A stretch of 64,000 bases of DNA from Actinocrispum wychmicini. Lineage in GTDB: Bacteria > Actinomycetota > Actinomycetes > Mycobacteriales > Pseudonocardiaceae. The DNA lies in NCBI RefSeq assembly GCF_004345645.1, contig NZ_SLWS01000021.1, positions 90,455-154,454 of the forward strand. The letters run 5' to 3'. Under the pieces are notes generated by a model. It had not been told where the DNA came from, did not search any database, and saw nothing but the letters and a program-made list of their open reading frames with translations. Below, one piece after another: positions 19,942 to 29,133 of this stretch (positions are counted from its first letter, which is position 1; each line of letters starts with the position of its first letter). The position numbers and the translations under genes are program-made.

Positions 19942-20211
19942 CGGTCGGTTTCAGTCTGGTACGGGACATCTGGGTGCGCCTCCCCCTACGAACAGAATTC
20001 ATGGATCAGCGCACGAACAACCCGCGGACTCCCCCCAGCCAGAGCCACCAGTCGTCCCCACACGAAGGGGGTTGGTCGGCGTTGGCTCCCCGATGCTACC
20101 CACGAAACGGCGGCACCCGAAACCCCCGGGAACGACAACACTGTTGCGCTTTTGGTTACTTCCCCACCGGTGTACGCTGGCTTGAGCTGGGGAGCGACGG
20201 GTGGGAGCACG
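19942..20211. promoter_or_regulatory. Divergent promoter region of the biosynthetic locus
   Basis: This 270-base gap lies between the divergent starts of the dehydrogenase (minus) and the A-T protein (plus), so it must hold the promoter of the nine-gene operon and probably that of the A-T gene. I see no convincing -35/-10 pair or palindrome. Open frames continue through it but have no coding sense. Confidence 0.6.
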
Positions 20212-22326
20212 GTGACTTCGAGCGAGTCGGAAATCGCCGCCGCACTGGCTGTTCTGCGTTGCTACAGCGGCTCGTCCAAGGTCTCGGTGCGGCATTACGG
20301 CCGTGTCTCGACCAGTTCGGCCGACGTCGACGACACCTTCGCCCAGTTCAGCGGAATCCCACCGGAAGCGACGTTAGCGACCGTTAACGGCCAGCTCAGG
20401 CTGCGGTTCACCACACCTGTGCCGTTCGCCGACCGGATGGCCGAGGATCTCGCCGTCGCGCTGGCCCGGCTGCGCGTGAACCCTGCCCTGACCGGCGGCG
20501 ACATCCTGCCCGAACCGGCAACGGAACGGCCGCCCAACAGGTGGCCATCGCTGCCCATTGAGGCAGACCAGTCCATTCCGGCGGCATTCTGGGCCCAAGT
20601 GGACTCTGATCCCTCGCGGCCGGCACTGATCGCGGGCGATGTCGCGCTCACCTATGGCGAACTCGGTGCGCGTGTGGCGTGCTGCGCCTCGCTGCTGCGC
20701 GATGTCCAGCCGGGACAGCGAGTCGGTCTGCTGTTGGATCACGGCCCGGACACCGTCGTCGCCATCCTGGCCACGTTGACGCTCGGCGGGATCTACGTCC
20801 CGTTGGATCCACGCTATCCACGGGCACGGTTGGCCGCGATGGCCAAGGTTTCGGTGATCGTCACCCAGTCGGCCCACCGGGATCTGGCGGGCCAATTGGC
20901 GGACGTCCCTGTGCTGGACTTCGCCGACGCACCAGTCCGCGCCGATCGTCCGATTCCTCGCGCGCTGGAACCGGGCGCGCCCGCGTACATCCTGTACACC
21001 AGCGGCTCGACCGGCACGCCCAAGGGTGTCGTGCAGAACCATCGCAACGTCCTGCACCAGGTCCGTCTCCATCGGACGAACCTGGCGATCACCCCGGCCG
21101 ACCGAGTCAGCGTGGTGTCCTCGTTCAGCTTCGACTTGGCGGTCACCGACATGTTCTCGGCGCTGCTGACCGGCGCCTGCAGCGTGCTGGTCGACGTCCG
21201 CGCGGCGGGCCTCACCGGACTCGCGGACGCGCTCCGCCGACATCGGGTCACGATCTACCATTCGACACCAACGGTTTTCCGTTACCTCACGGACTGTCTC
21301 ACACCTTTGCCCGACCTGCGCGTGGTCGTGCTCGGCGGCGAGCCAGTGACCCACGCGGATCTGGAACGGTGCCGAGAACACATGCCGCCCCAAGGGGTTC
21401 TCGTCAACGGTTACGGCGCGACCGAGGTCAGTTTCGCCGTGCAGAACCACATGCCCATGACAGCGGAGGACATCGGCGTGCTGCCGATCGGCCGACCGCT
21501 CAACGGCATGCACGTGAGCCTGCTCGCCGCCGACGGCTCGCCGTCCGCCGTGGTGGGCGAGATCGCCGTCAGCAGTTCATATCTGGGGTCCTATGCGGAT
21601 GATCCTGACTCGGCCAAGTTCGACACCGATCACCGGGGTCGGCGCCGATATCGAACCGGCGACATCGCCCGCAGACTGCCCGACGGCCAACTGGTCTACT
21701 TGGGACGGCGCGACCGCCAGGTCAAGATCCGTGGCCACCGGGTCGAACCCAGCGAGGTCGAGCTGGCCATCGAGGCGATCCCGGGCGTCACCCGAGCCGT
21801 CGTCACCGGCGTCGAACACACACTCCGTGCGTTCGTCACCGGCAACGAACTGCGAGGCGACGACGTCCGTGCCGCACTGGCCCACACCCTGCCCGACTAC
21901 CTTGTGCCCACCGCCGTGACCGTGGTTCCGCACATCCCGCTGACCCCAACCGGGAAAGCCGACCACACAGCTCTTCTCGCCCTCGAACCCCCCAGCGACA
22001 CCACACCGCCACCCACCGCCGGACTCGAGAGTGTCATCGCCGAAGTCTGGTCCGACGTGCTGGGCCGCGCCGAAATCGGCCGGCACGACCGGTTCTTCGA
22101 CGTCGGCGGCCACTCCCTGCTGGCCGCGACCGTCCACCACAGACTGGCCAAGGTCCTGACCCGAGACATCCCCCTCACGGCGATCTACGCCCACCCCACC
22201 ATCGCCACCCTGGCCGACTACCTCCGGACCGGCGGCCCCACCACCGCCACAGCCACCATCACCGACCGAATGACCCGCCGCCGCCAACGAGGCAACGCCC
22301 GGGACGCCCACCGCCGGCCCACCTGA
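20212..22326 (+). CDS. Stand-alone NRPS A-T protein with TTA codon
   Basis: 704 aa. The first 120 residues match no domain I know and may be a docking piece or remnant. An adenylation domain follows (YTSGSTGTPKG, NGYGATEVSF, YRTGDIARR, GKADH), then a carrier protein (DVGGHSLLA near 640). It should load an amino acid or acid onto its own carrier and hand it to the divergent assembly line. Start: GTG at 20212 with GGGAG four bases upstream; longer starts lie inside the opposite dehydrogenase. An in-frame TTA leucine codon at 20374 suggests control by the rare leucyl-tRNA bldA, as in many actinomycete secondary pathways. Selectivity is not called. Confidence 0.9.
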   Translation: MTSSESEIAAALAVLRCYSGSSKVSVRHYGRVSTSSADVDDTFAQFSGIPPEATLATVNGQLRLRFTTPVPFADRMAEDLAVALARLRVNPALTGGDILPEPATERPPNRWPSLPIEADQSIPAAFWAQVDSDPSRPALIAGDVALTYGELGARVACCASLLRDVQPGQRVGLLLDHGPDTVVAILATLTLGGIYVPLDPRYPRARLAAMAKVSVIVTQSAHRDLAGQLADVPVLDFADAPVRADRPIPRALEPGAPAYILYTSGSTGTPKGVVQNHRNVLHQVRLHRTNLAITPADRVSVVSSFSFDLAVTDMFSALLTGACSVLVDVRAAGLTGLADALRRHRVTIYHSTPTVFRYLTDCLTPLPDLRVVVLGGEPVTHADLERCREHMPPQGVLVNGYGATEVSFAVQNHMPMTAEDIGVLPIGRPLNGMHVSLLAADGSPSAVVGEIAVSSSYLGSYADDPDSAKFDTDHRGRRRYRTGDIARRLPDGQLVYLGRRDRQVKIRGHRVEPSEVELAIEAIPGVTRAVVTGVEHTLRAFVTGNELRGDDVRAALAHTLPDYLVPTAVTVVPHIPLTPTGKADHTALLALEPPSDTTPPPTAGLESVIAEVWSDVLGRAEIGRHDRFFDVGGHSLLAATVHHRLAKVLTRDIPLTAIYAHPTIATLADYLRTGGPTTATATITDRMTRRRQRGNARDAHRRPT

Positions 22327-22358
22327 GCACATCCCGGCGGTGCGGGCACACTGGTGAC

Positions 22359-23609
22359 GTGATCACCCAGAGGGTCCGGGAGGCGGCCCGGGCAGCAGGC
22401 ACGTTGCTGACCGGGCTGGCCGTCGGGCTGGGAGCGGTGGTCCTGGTGCTGACGTGGGTGCTGGCGGCTGTGTTGAGTGTGGTGGGGATCGGTCTTCCGC
22501 TGCTGCTGGCGGTGTCCGGGGTGACCAGGAGGGTCACCGGGTGGGAGCGGCGGCGGTTGGGGCGGGTGCTGGGCCGGGTGGTGCCGCAGCGGTATCGCGA
22601 ACCACCGGACGCGACTGTGGTGGCGCGGGTGAAGACCCTTGTGGGTGACTCGGCGACCTGGCGGGATGTCGGCTGGTTGCTGGTCGCGGCCACTGTGGGG
22701 GTGGGGCTCGGGGCCGCGGTGGCGTATCTCGCGTTGGGTGCTGTGAACGCGATCACGGTGCCGCTGTGGTGGTGGGTGCTGGCGCCGGGGGATCCGGTGA
22801 CGCCGTTGCCGGGGGTCGCGGTGACGAACTGGTGGCGGGCGGCAGCGGTGCCGCTGGTCGGGTTCGCGTATCTGGCTCTGCTGCTGTACACGCCTCCGGT
22901 GGCGGGCATCTACGCGCGGTTCGGCGCGCGCGTGTTGTCCCCGGCGCCGTCGACGGAGTTGGCGGAGCGAGTGGACTTCCTGTCACGTACCCGTGCCGAG
23001 GTGTTGGAGGCGCACGGCACCGAGTTGCGGCGGATCGAACGGGATCTGCACGACGGGCTGCAGTCCAAACTGGTCAATGCGAACGTCTACCTGGGACTCA
23101 TCGACCAGGCGCTGGAACAGGGGCATCCGGCGCGGGAGTTCGCCGGGCCGGCCCGCGGCCAGATCCAGGCCGCGCTCGCCGACCTGCGGGCGGTGGTCCG
23201 CAGCATCTACCCGCCGATCCTGTCCGACCGGGGGCTGACCGGCGCGTTGCGGTCGATCGCGGCGGACAGCGCGATGCCGTGCGAGCTGGTCGCCGACGAT
23301 GTCGGTGACCTGCCGGCGGCCATCGAGTCGGCGGCGTACTTCGGCGCCAGCGAGGCGTTGACCAACGCGGTGCGGCACGCTCGTCCGACGCGGGTCCGGA
23401 TCACCGTCGAGCGGTCCCCGGATGTCCTGGTCGTGCGGGTCGCCGACGACGGGATCGGCGGCCTGGAGGACGTGCTGCGCGACGGCGCCACCGGCACCGG
23501 CCTGGCGGGGATCCAGACCAGGCTGCGCGCGTTCGACGGTAAGTTCACTGTCGTCAGTCCGGTCGGCGGCCCGACCGAGGTGAGGATGGAACTGCCGTGC
23601 GTGTGGTGA
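22359..23609 (+). CDS. Sensor histidine kinase, NarL/DesK type
   Basis: 416 aa. The N-terminal half has about four to five hydrophobic segments with a short charged part, as in actinobacterial sensor kinases. A HisKA_3 dimerization motif, ERDLHDGLQSKL (near residue 225), carries the phospho-accepting His. The N box EALTNAVRHA (near 335) and the G-rich DDGIGG form the ATPase. It senses a signal at the membrane and phosphorylates the regulator next door. Start is GTG at 22359, and the end overlaps the response-regulator start by 13 nt. The adjacent permease and biosynthetic genes are plausible targets. Confidence 0.93.
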   Translation: MITQRVREAARAAGTLLTGLAVGLGAVVLVLTWVLAAVLSVVGIGLPLLLAVSGVTRRVTGWERRRLGRVLGRVVPQRYREPPDATVVARVKTLVGDSATWRDVGWLLVAATVGVGLGAAVAYLALGAVNAITVPLWWWVLAPGDPVTPLPGVAVTNWWRAAAVPLVGFAYLALLLYTPPVAGIYARFGARVLSPAPSTELAERVDFLSRTRAEVLEAHGTELRRIERDLHDGLQSKLVNANVYLGLIDQALEQGHPAREFAGPARGQIQAALADLRAVVRSIYPPILSDRGLTGALRSIAADSAMPCELVADDVGDLPAAIESAAYFGASEALTNAVRHARPTRVRITVERSPDVLVVRVADDGIGGLEDVLRDGATGTGLAGIQTRLRAFDGKFTVVSPVGGPTEVRMELPCVW

Positions 23610-24241
23610 TCGCGGAGGACGAGCCGTTGCTGCGAGCCGGCCTGTCGTTGCTGCTCAGCGGCAACGGGTTCGAAGTCGCCGCCGTCGGGGACGCGGAAGC
23701 GCTCACCGCCGCGCTGGCCGACGAACGTCCGGACGTGGTGGTCACCGATGTCCGGCTGCCGCCCGGATTTCGCGACGAGGGCCTGCGGGCCGCGGTCGCG
23801 GCCCGCCAGAAGTACCCGGGGCTGCCGATTCTGGTGCTGTCGTCCTATGTGGAGAAGGAGTACGCGCGGGAACTCCTGTCCGACGGTCAGGGCGGTGTCG
23901 GGTACCTGCTGAAAGACCGGATCGGCGACGTCGCGGGGTTCGTCCGGTCGGTACGGCGGGTGGCCGAAGGCGGCACCGCGATCGACGCCGAGGTCGTGGC
24001 CCAACTCGTCGCGCGCAGCCGGCCGGACCCGTTGGCCGCGTTGACCCCTCGGGAACGCGAAGTGCTCGCACTCATGGCCGAGGGACTGGACAACGTCGAG
24101 ATCGCCGAGCGGCTCGTGGTCACCGAACGGGCGGTGCTCAAGCACGTCGGGAACGTGTTCACCAAGCTCGACCTGGCGCCCACCGGCGCCGGGCATCGAC
24201 GGGTCCGGGCCGTACTGGCCTACCTGCGGCAGCACGACTGA
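23597..24241 (+). CDS. Response regulator, NarL/LuxR family
   Basis: 214 aa. A receiver domain with acidic pocket (EDE near residue 8), phospho-acceptor Asp in VVTDVRLPP (near 51) and Lys in YLLKDR (near 101) is followed by a LuxR HTH (LTPREREVLALMAEG, near 150). It is the DNA-binding partner of the kinase it overlaps. Start is GTG at 23597. Likely targets are the membrane-peptide/permease pair 110 bases downstream and possibly the flanking biosynthetic operons. A short inverted repeat, GCACA-CCGC-TGTGC, near 24287-24300 could be a binding site. Confidence 0.95.
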   Translation: MRVVIAEDEPLLRAGLSLLLSGNGFEVAAVGDAEALTAALADERPDVVVTDVRLPPGFRDEGLRAAVAARQKYPGLPILVLSSYVEKEYARELLSDGQGGVGYLLKDRIGDVAGFVRSVRRVAEGGTAIDAEVVAQLVARSRPDPLAALTPREREVLALMAEGLDNVEIAERLVVTERAVLKHVGNVFTKLDLAPTGAGHRRVRAVLAYLRQHD

Positions 24242-24354
24242 GCACCACCACCATGGTGCACTGAACTACACCCCCGACAAGCGTTCGCACACCGCTGTGC
24301 GGCGCGGCCGGCGTTCCTAGTGTCGAGATCGCACACGACATGGAGGGACGAACA

Positions 24355-24453
24355 ATGGCCGACCGACACGAGGAACCGCGGCGGATCTGGCCGTGGGTTC
24401 TGCTGGTGGTGCTCCTGGTGGGGATCGCGATCAACGTGGCGCTCACCGTATGA
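24355..24453 (+). CDS. 32-aa single-span membrane peptide
   Basis: Short gene with a strong ribosome site (GGAGGG, seven bases before ATG 24355). The peptide has a charged head (ADRHEEPRR), then IWPW and one hydrophobic span of about 19 residues to the C-terminus. Its stop overlaps the permease start as ATGA, so the two are coupled. It probably is a small subunit or regulator of the permease, but no family is recognised. An uncharacterised small membrane protein is the safest reading. Confidence 0.8.
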   Translation: MADRHEEPRRIWPWVLLVVLLVGIAINVALTV

Positions 24454-26873
24454 CGCTCCTGCTGGCCCTGCGCAGGCTCGGCGGCAACGGCGCCACGCTC
24501 GTCGCCCTGATCGCGACCAGTGTCCTGCTCGGGATGTCCGGCTCCCTGCTGGCCGCGGGAGCCAACGAAATCCCGCCGCAGCGGTACGCCGGCGCTCCGA
24601 TCGTGGTGGGCGGCAACAGTTCGGCCGTCGTCCACAGGTCCGGCAAGGACAAGACAGTCGACCTGCCCGGACCTCGCCCAGTGCCGCCCGAGGTCGTGGA
24701 CACGATCCGCCGCCACGTCCCCGCGGACGCACGCGTGATCACCGACGTGACCGCCCGAGTCGCGGTGGGTTTCGCGGGAAACTGGACCCCGGTCGTGGCC
24801 CACGGCTGGTCCGCGACCCAACTCGGCCCGTCGCGGCTCGTCACGGGCACGACGCCGGCCGGTCCGGACCAGGTCGTGGTCGACGACTCCTTTGGCTGGG
24901 CACCGGGCACGGTCGTCCAGGTGCTCACCGACGCCGGTCCGCAGGCCCGCACCGTGGTCGGCAGGGTCGCCTTCCCCGGTGGGGCTCCGGCGGTCTACCT
25001 GTCCGACGACGCGGTCGCCACGCTGGCCGAACGCCCGGCGATCGCGGCCGTAGGGATCATCGCGGACCCCACCAAGGTCGCGGACGACCTGCGCACTGCC
25101 CTCGCCGACGCCAACGTGGTGGTGCGGACCGGGGACGGGCGCGGCCGGATCGAGTTCCCCGACATCGCACACGCCCAGAACGACCTCAGCACGCTGTCCG
25201 GGTCGCTGGTGGCCATCGTCGTGATGGTCGCCCTGGTGATCGTCGGCAGCACGTACGCCCTGGCCATGGCCCGCCGACGCAGGGCCATCGCCACACTTCG
25301 CGCCCTCGGAGCCACGCCGAGACAGCTGGAGCGGCTCGCCACCGTCGAGATGGCCGGGGTCGGCCTCGTCGCCGGCCTGCTCGGTCTGGTTCCGGCGGCC
25401 GTGCTGACCACGGCGTTCGACTGGCTGATGCGGACGGTCGGGCTCCTCCCCGCCGACCTGCACCTCACCCTGGGGGTGCTGCCATCGGTGGCCGCGGTCG
25501 TGCTCACCACGGTGATCGCCGCCGTGACCGGGTGGGCGGCCGGCCGCCGAACCGCCGCCGTCTCCCCGACAACCGCCCTGGCCACGGCCGAGAACCAGGA
25601 CCAGCCGACGCCGCGCTGGCAGGCCGTGCTCGGCGGCGTCCTGGTCGTCCTCGGTGTCGCGGCGGCGCTGCTGCCACTGCTGGTCGACGGCATCGTCGGG
25701 GTGGCGGTGGCCGGCGGTGGTGGTCTCCTGCTCGTCGCCGGCACCGCGTTGCTGACCCGGCCACTGGTGGGCCTGCTGTTCCGGCTCGTCGCCCGCCGGC
25801 TGCTGGCGTCCCGGGTGCCGCACCGGTGGCTGGCCGGCGCCGGCATGTCCGGCCAGACCACCCGGCTGGCCGCCGCCGTCGCGCCGATGCTGCTGATGGT
25901 CGGCATCTGCCTGGTGCAGGTCCTGCTTCCGGCGTCGTTCGCGGCCGCGGCCCAACAACAGGCCGCCGCCGGGCTACGCGTGCCGCAAGCCGTGATCGCT
26001 CCTGGATACGGCCTGCCCAGCCGCGAACTCGGGGTGGCCGTCGCCCGCCAGCAAGTGATCGGCGTCACCACAGTTCTCGACGGCCCCGAGACGTTCAAGT
26101 ACACCGCGACCGGACTGCGCGGACCCGTCTCCCCCACGCTCGACCTGGCACTGCGACCGGGATCGACCTGGAACCCCACCACCTCGCTAGGACCCGACCA
26201 GGCCGTGATCGGTGCCAGCACCGCGGCGACCCTCGGCGCGCACGTCGGCGATCGCGCCGAACTCGTGCTCGCCGACGGCACCACCGTCACCCCGACCGTG
26301 GTCGGCGTGTCCGATCGTGGCATCGGCCTCGGCGACGTGCTCCTCGACTACGCCACCCTCACCAGCCACCGGCCCACCACCGGACCGGCAGGGCAGGCCG
26401 CCGACCTCCTGCTGCTGCCCACTCCCTCGGACCGGCTGCCCTACGGCCTGGCCGTATCCGCGGCGGACGCGTTCGGGGCCGGTCGCGGCGCGACGAGCAG
26501 CGGGATCGCCGCCAGCACGATCCCGTTGATCGCCCTGTTCGGCTACATCGCGGTGGCCGTGACCAACAGCCTCGTCCTCTCGGTGACCAGCAGGACCACC
26601 ACGTTCCGGATGCTGCGCCGGACCGGTGCGGACCGAAAGCAGCTCGCCCGGTCCCTGGTGGTCGAGGGGATCACCGTGGTGGTCGCCGCCGTCGGCCTGG
26701 GCACTGCGGCCGCGCTGCCGCCCATGGTCACAGTCGCCACCAGGCTGACCGCCAGCCCGTGGCCCACGGTTCCGCTGTGGTTCTACTTGGCCGTGATCAC
26801 CACGGTGTCGGTGCTCGCCATGGCCGCGGTGATCCTCCCCGGACGCCTGGTGCTGAAGCGGGATCTCAGATGA
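24450..26873 (+). CDS. FtsX-type ABC transporter permease without ATPase partner
   Basis: 807 aa. An N-terminal membrane helix, a long extracytoplasmic domain, then a block of three helices near residues 255-370 (with the SLVAIVVMVALVIVGSTYALAMARR start of the FtsX domain). More helices and a second FtsX-like block follow near residues 690-800. This is the layout of large duplicated permeases of lipid or antimicrobial-peptide exporters and sensors. No ABC ATPase gene is next to it, which is unusual; it may borrow one. The ATG at 24450 overlaps the small membrane-peptide gene; a longer reading from 24393 runs through that gene. It ends 8 bases inside the convergent YcaO gene. Control by the preceding two-component system is likely. 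Confidence 0.9.
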   Translation: MTLLLALRRLGGNGATLVALIATSVLLGMSGSLLAAGANEIPPQRYAGAPIVVGGNSSAVVHRSGKDKTVDLPGPRPVPPEVVDTIRRHVPADARVITDVTARVAVGFAGNWTPVVAHGWSATQLGPSRLVTGTTPAGPDQVVVDDSFGWAPGTVVQVLTDAGPQARTVVGRVAFPGGAPAVYLSDDAVATLAERPAIAAVGIIADPTKVADDLRTALADANVVVRTGDGRGRIEFPDIAHAQNDLSTLSGSLVAIVVMVALVIVGSTYALAMARRRRAIATLRALGATPRQLERLATVEMAGVGLVAGLLGLVPAAVLTTAFDWLMRTVGLLPADLHLTLGVLPSVAAVVLTTVIAAVTGWAAGRRTAAVSPTTALATAENQDQPTPRWQAVLGGVLVVLGVAAALLPLLVDGIVGVAVAGGGGLLLVAGTALLTRPLVGLLFRLVARRLLASRVPHRWLAGAGMSGQTTRLAAAVAPMLLMVGICLVQVLLPASFAAAAQQQAAAGLRVPQAVIAPGYGLPSRELGVAVARQQVIGVTTVLDGPETFKYTATGLRGPVSPTLDLALRPGSTWNPTTSLGPDQAVIGASTAATLGAHVGDRAELVLADGTTVTPTVVGVSDRGIGLGDVLLDYATLTSHRPTTGPAGQAADLLLLPTPSDRLPYGLAVSAADAFGAGRGATSSGIAASTIPLIALFGYIAVAVTNSLVLSVTSRTTTFRMLRRTGADRKQLARSLVVEGITVVVAAVGLGTAAALPPMVTVATRLTASPWPTVPLWFYLAVITTVSVLAMAAVILPGRLVLKRDLR

Positions 26874-29121
26874 ACAGCGGCGTCGGGTTGAGCTCCTCGT
26901 ACGGTGTCGGCGACGGGAGCCTGCCGAGCCGAACCGGGACGTCGAACAGGCGACCGGGTGCGTAGCGCGCCCAGAAGCTGCGCATGCCCGGCACGATCAC
27001 CTTCACCACCGGCAGCCCGATGTCCGGCCTGGTCTGGTCCAGCACGAACACCTCAAGCCGCAACGACTCCACCCGACGACGCACGTGCTCGACGTCGTCA
27101 AGCAGGTCCGGAGTGGACACATAGGCGTAGTCCGCCGGTTTCCGCGGCGGGACACCCGGATCCGCCACCAGGTACGGCTGGTTGCGGATCGTCGCGGTCC
27201 GCCACCAGTTCACCGGTTCCGCCGCTGTCCACCCGTACCGGCCGTCCGGCCCGATGTCCGTGACCGCCGGCATGAGCTGGTTCATCTCGGTCAACGCCCG
27301 GCGCAGGGCCACCCGCGGGTCCAGGTGCGCGCCGAACCCGAACATGATGTCCTCGGACCCGCCGTCGACCCGCCTGGACAGGGCCACCATCGCCGGGATT
27401 CCCGAGTCCGCGGTCAGGTCCAGCGCCCACACCTCGCGGTTGAGTCCATTGTGGACGTCACGGAGCTCGTCGAGCCACGGGTCCACGAACGCGGTCAGGT
27501 CCACGGCGGGCTGCCGGGTCCGGTTGTACCACCAGATCGCGACCGAGTCCCGCTCGACCAACTCCAGCAGCCCTTGCAGCACAGCGTCTTCAAGACTGCC
27601 GCCGGCGGCGTTGCCGTTGGAGTCGGCGTACAGCGAGCCCGAGCCCGGCGCGCCGTAGTACAGCATCGCCGTGGGCAGCAACCGATGCCGTTCGTTCGTC
27701 AACGACCACACCGGTGTCCAGTCCTGGACGGCGTTGTCGTCGAACGGATCCGGCACGTGCTGGAACGACGAGTGCGACGCGTTCCACGCCGACCGGTTCG
27801 AATACTGCCGTTCGTCGAACAGCTGACAGGCGGCCGGGTGAATGGCCCGCTCACCCAGTGACCGGTAGCTGCCGCGGACCCGTTCCTCGTCGCCGTGGAA
27901 GAAACCGGAATGCCGTTCGAGCGCCTCACACATCGCGCTTACCTTGCCGTGCAAGGGTGTGACGCCTTTGCCGCCGTTCTCCACGCGGGGTTCGGCGCGC
28001 AGGTCGATCATGGTGCGTCCGCCGACGGCGACGTTCGGTCCGGCGCGGAACGAGTTGAAGAACGCCGGTCCACGAGTGTGCTGCGTGATCTCCTTGATCA
28101 CACCGGTGACCGGGCTGATCAGGTGCTGATAGGACTCAAGAATCTGTTGCGGTGCGCGGGTTCGGTGCCCACCGGCGTTGTCGGAGGACTTCCGTCGGCT
28201 GGTCAGGATCACCGGCCGCCGGGCCTGTACGCCCATATACGTGGGATCCCCGCAGTGCTCGCACTGCGGGCGGCGGCGGAACTCGTGGTGCCGGCCCGCC
28301 AGTTCCACGCTGTCCAAGGTGAAGACGCCGCGTTGGCCCGGATACCGGTAGCCGGCCAACCATTTGGTCACTTCGAGCACCATCATGTTCGTGGCCATCG
28401 CGTCCAGCGGCCGCAGCGACGCGACCGGACACGCGGCCGGGCCGATCCGTCCCAGCCTGGCCTGCACGTGGGCTTCCGCTTCCCGGTGCGCCCACAGCCG
28501 GTTCGCCAGGCAGTGCCAGCACCCCGTCTCGGGCGGGTCGAAGAACGGGCCGATCCACACCTGGACGCCCACCAGCTTGGCGAGCAGCCACGGTCGACGG
28601 GTCGCGCGGTGTGCCGCGTCGATGTCGGCCAGGTCCGGCGACAGGTAGTCGTCACACAACACGACCGTCAGATCGGCGTCCCCCTGCCCCACGGTGAGTC
28701 CCGCCTCGCACAGGCCGGCCAGCGCGAGCGCCGGATCGACGTCCCGGGTCGCGACCACCTGGACCTGTTTGCCCGTGGGGTCCGTGGTGGCGTCCAGGCC
28801 GGCGGCCTCCCAGTAGGCCCTGGCCCGCTCGCCCGCGCCGGACCCGGGCGGCGGGCCGAGGGTGAGCAACCCGGCCTGGTCGAGCCGGGTGATGAACCTG
28901 CCGACCTGCTCCGGCGCCATGCCGGCGGGGGGATCCCGGAGCAGGCTCGCCAGGTCCCGGGTGCAGTCCAGGAGTGGGGCCAGGGTCTCGGCGTCCGAGC
29001 CTTTGAGCGCGGTCACCCCGCGTTCGGAAAAGAGATAAACGGCCTCGCCTTCGACCACTTCGACCCGCAAATGGCGTTTGAAACCCACCACTCTGCCCAT
29101 TGGCTCACCCGGAATGGTCAA
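26866..29121 (-). CDS. RRE/E1-like-YcaO fusion cyclodehydratase (TOMM)
   Basis: 751 aa. Residues about 10-90 look like the RiPP recognition element that binds a leader peptide. The E1/ThiF-like partner domain follows, with paired cysteines in GCWHC and CEHCG that should bind zinc. The C-terminal half (about 340-751) is a YcaO domain: SAMCEALERHSG, then GGSLEDAVLQGLLELVERD for ATP/Mg binding, and an NPTPLFI tail, the PxPxP-type end of azoline-forming enzymes. It should turn Cys, Ser or Thr of a precursor into azolines using ATP. Start is TTG at 29121 with GGAG nine bases before it, overlapping the end of the precursor gene. No azoline dehydrogenase gene is seen nearby. Confidence 0.93.
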   Translation of the reverse strand: MTIPGEPMGRVVGFKRHLRVEVVEGEAVYLFSERGVTALKGSDAETLAPLLDCTRDLASLLRDPPAGMAPEQVGRFITRLDQAGLLTLGPPPGSGAGERARAYWEAAGLDATTDPTGKQVQVVATRDVDPALALAGLCEAGLTVGQGDADLTVVLCDDYLSPDLADIDAAHRATRRPWLLAKLVGVQVWIGPFFDPPETGCWHCLANRLWAHREAEAHVQARLGRIGPAACPVASLRPLDAMATNMMVLEVTKWLAGYRYPGQRGVFTLDSVELAGRHHEFRRRPQCEHCGDPTYMGVQARRPVILTSRRKSSDNAGGHRTRAPQQILESYQHLISPVTGVIKEITQHTRGPAFFNSFRAGPNVAVGGRTMIDLRAEPRVENGGKGVTPLHGKVSAMCEALERHSGFFHGDEERVRGSYRSLGERAIHPAACQLFDERQYSNRSAWNASHSSFQHVPDPFDDNAVQDWTPVWSLTNERHRLLPTAMLYYGAPGSGSLYADSNGNAAGGSLEDAVLQGLLELVERDSVAIWWYNRTRQPAVDLTAFVDPWLDELRDVHNGLNREVWALDLTADSGIPAMVALSRRVDGGSEDIMFGFGAHLDPRVALRRALTEMNQLMPAVTDIGPDGRYGWTAAEPVNWWRTATIRNQPYLVADPGVPPRKPADYAYVSTPDLLDDVEHVRRRVESLRLEVFVLDQTRPDIGLPVVKVIVPGMRSFWARYAPGRLFDVPVRLGRLPSPTPYEELNPTPLFI

Positions 29122-29133
29122 TGTCGATATCTC

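Noticed and set aside
19150..20211. N-terminal extension of the A-T protein
   Set aside because: The extension runs through the opposite dehydrogenase gene and promoter region. GTG 20212 has its own ribosome site.
24241..24300. Terminator between the response regulator and the membrane-peptide gene
   Set aside because: Only short stems (GCACCA/TGGTGC and GCACA/TGTGC) and no T run. A regulator-binding site is as likely.
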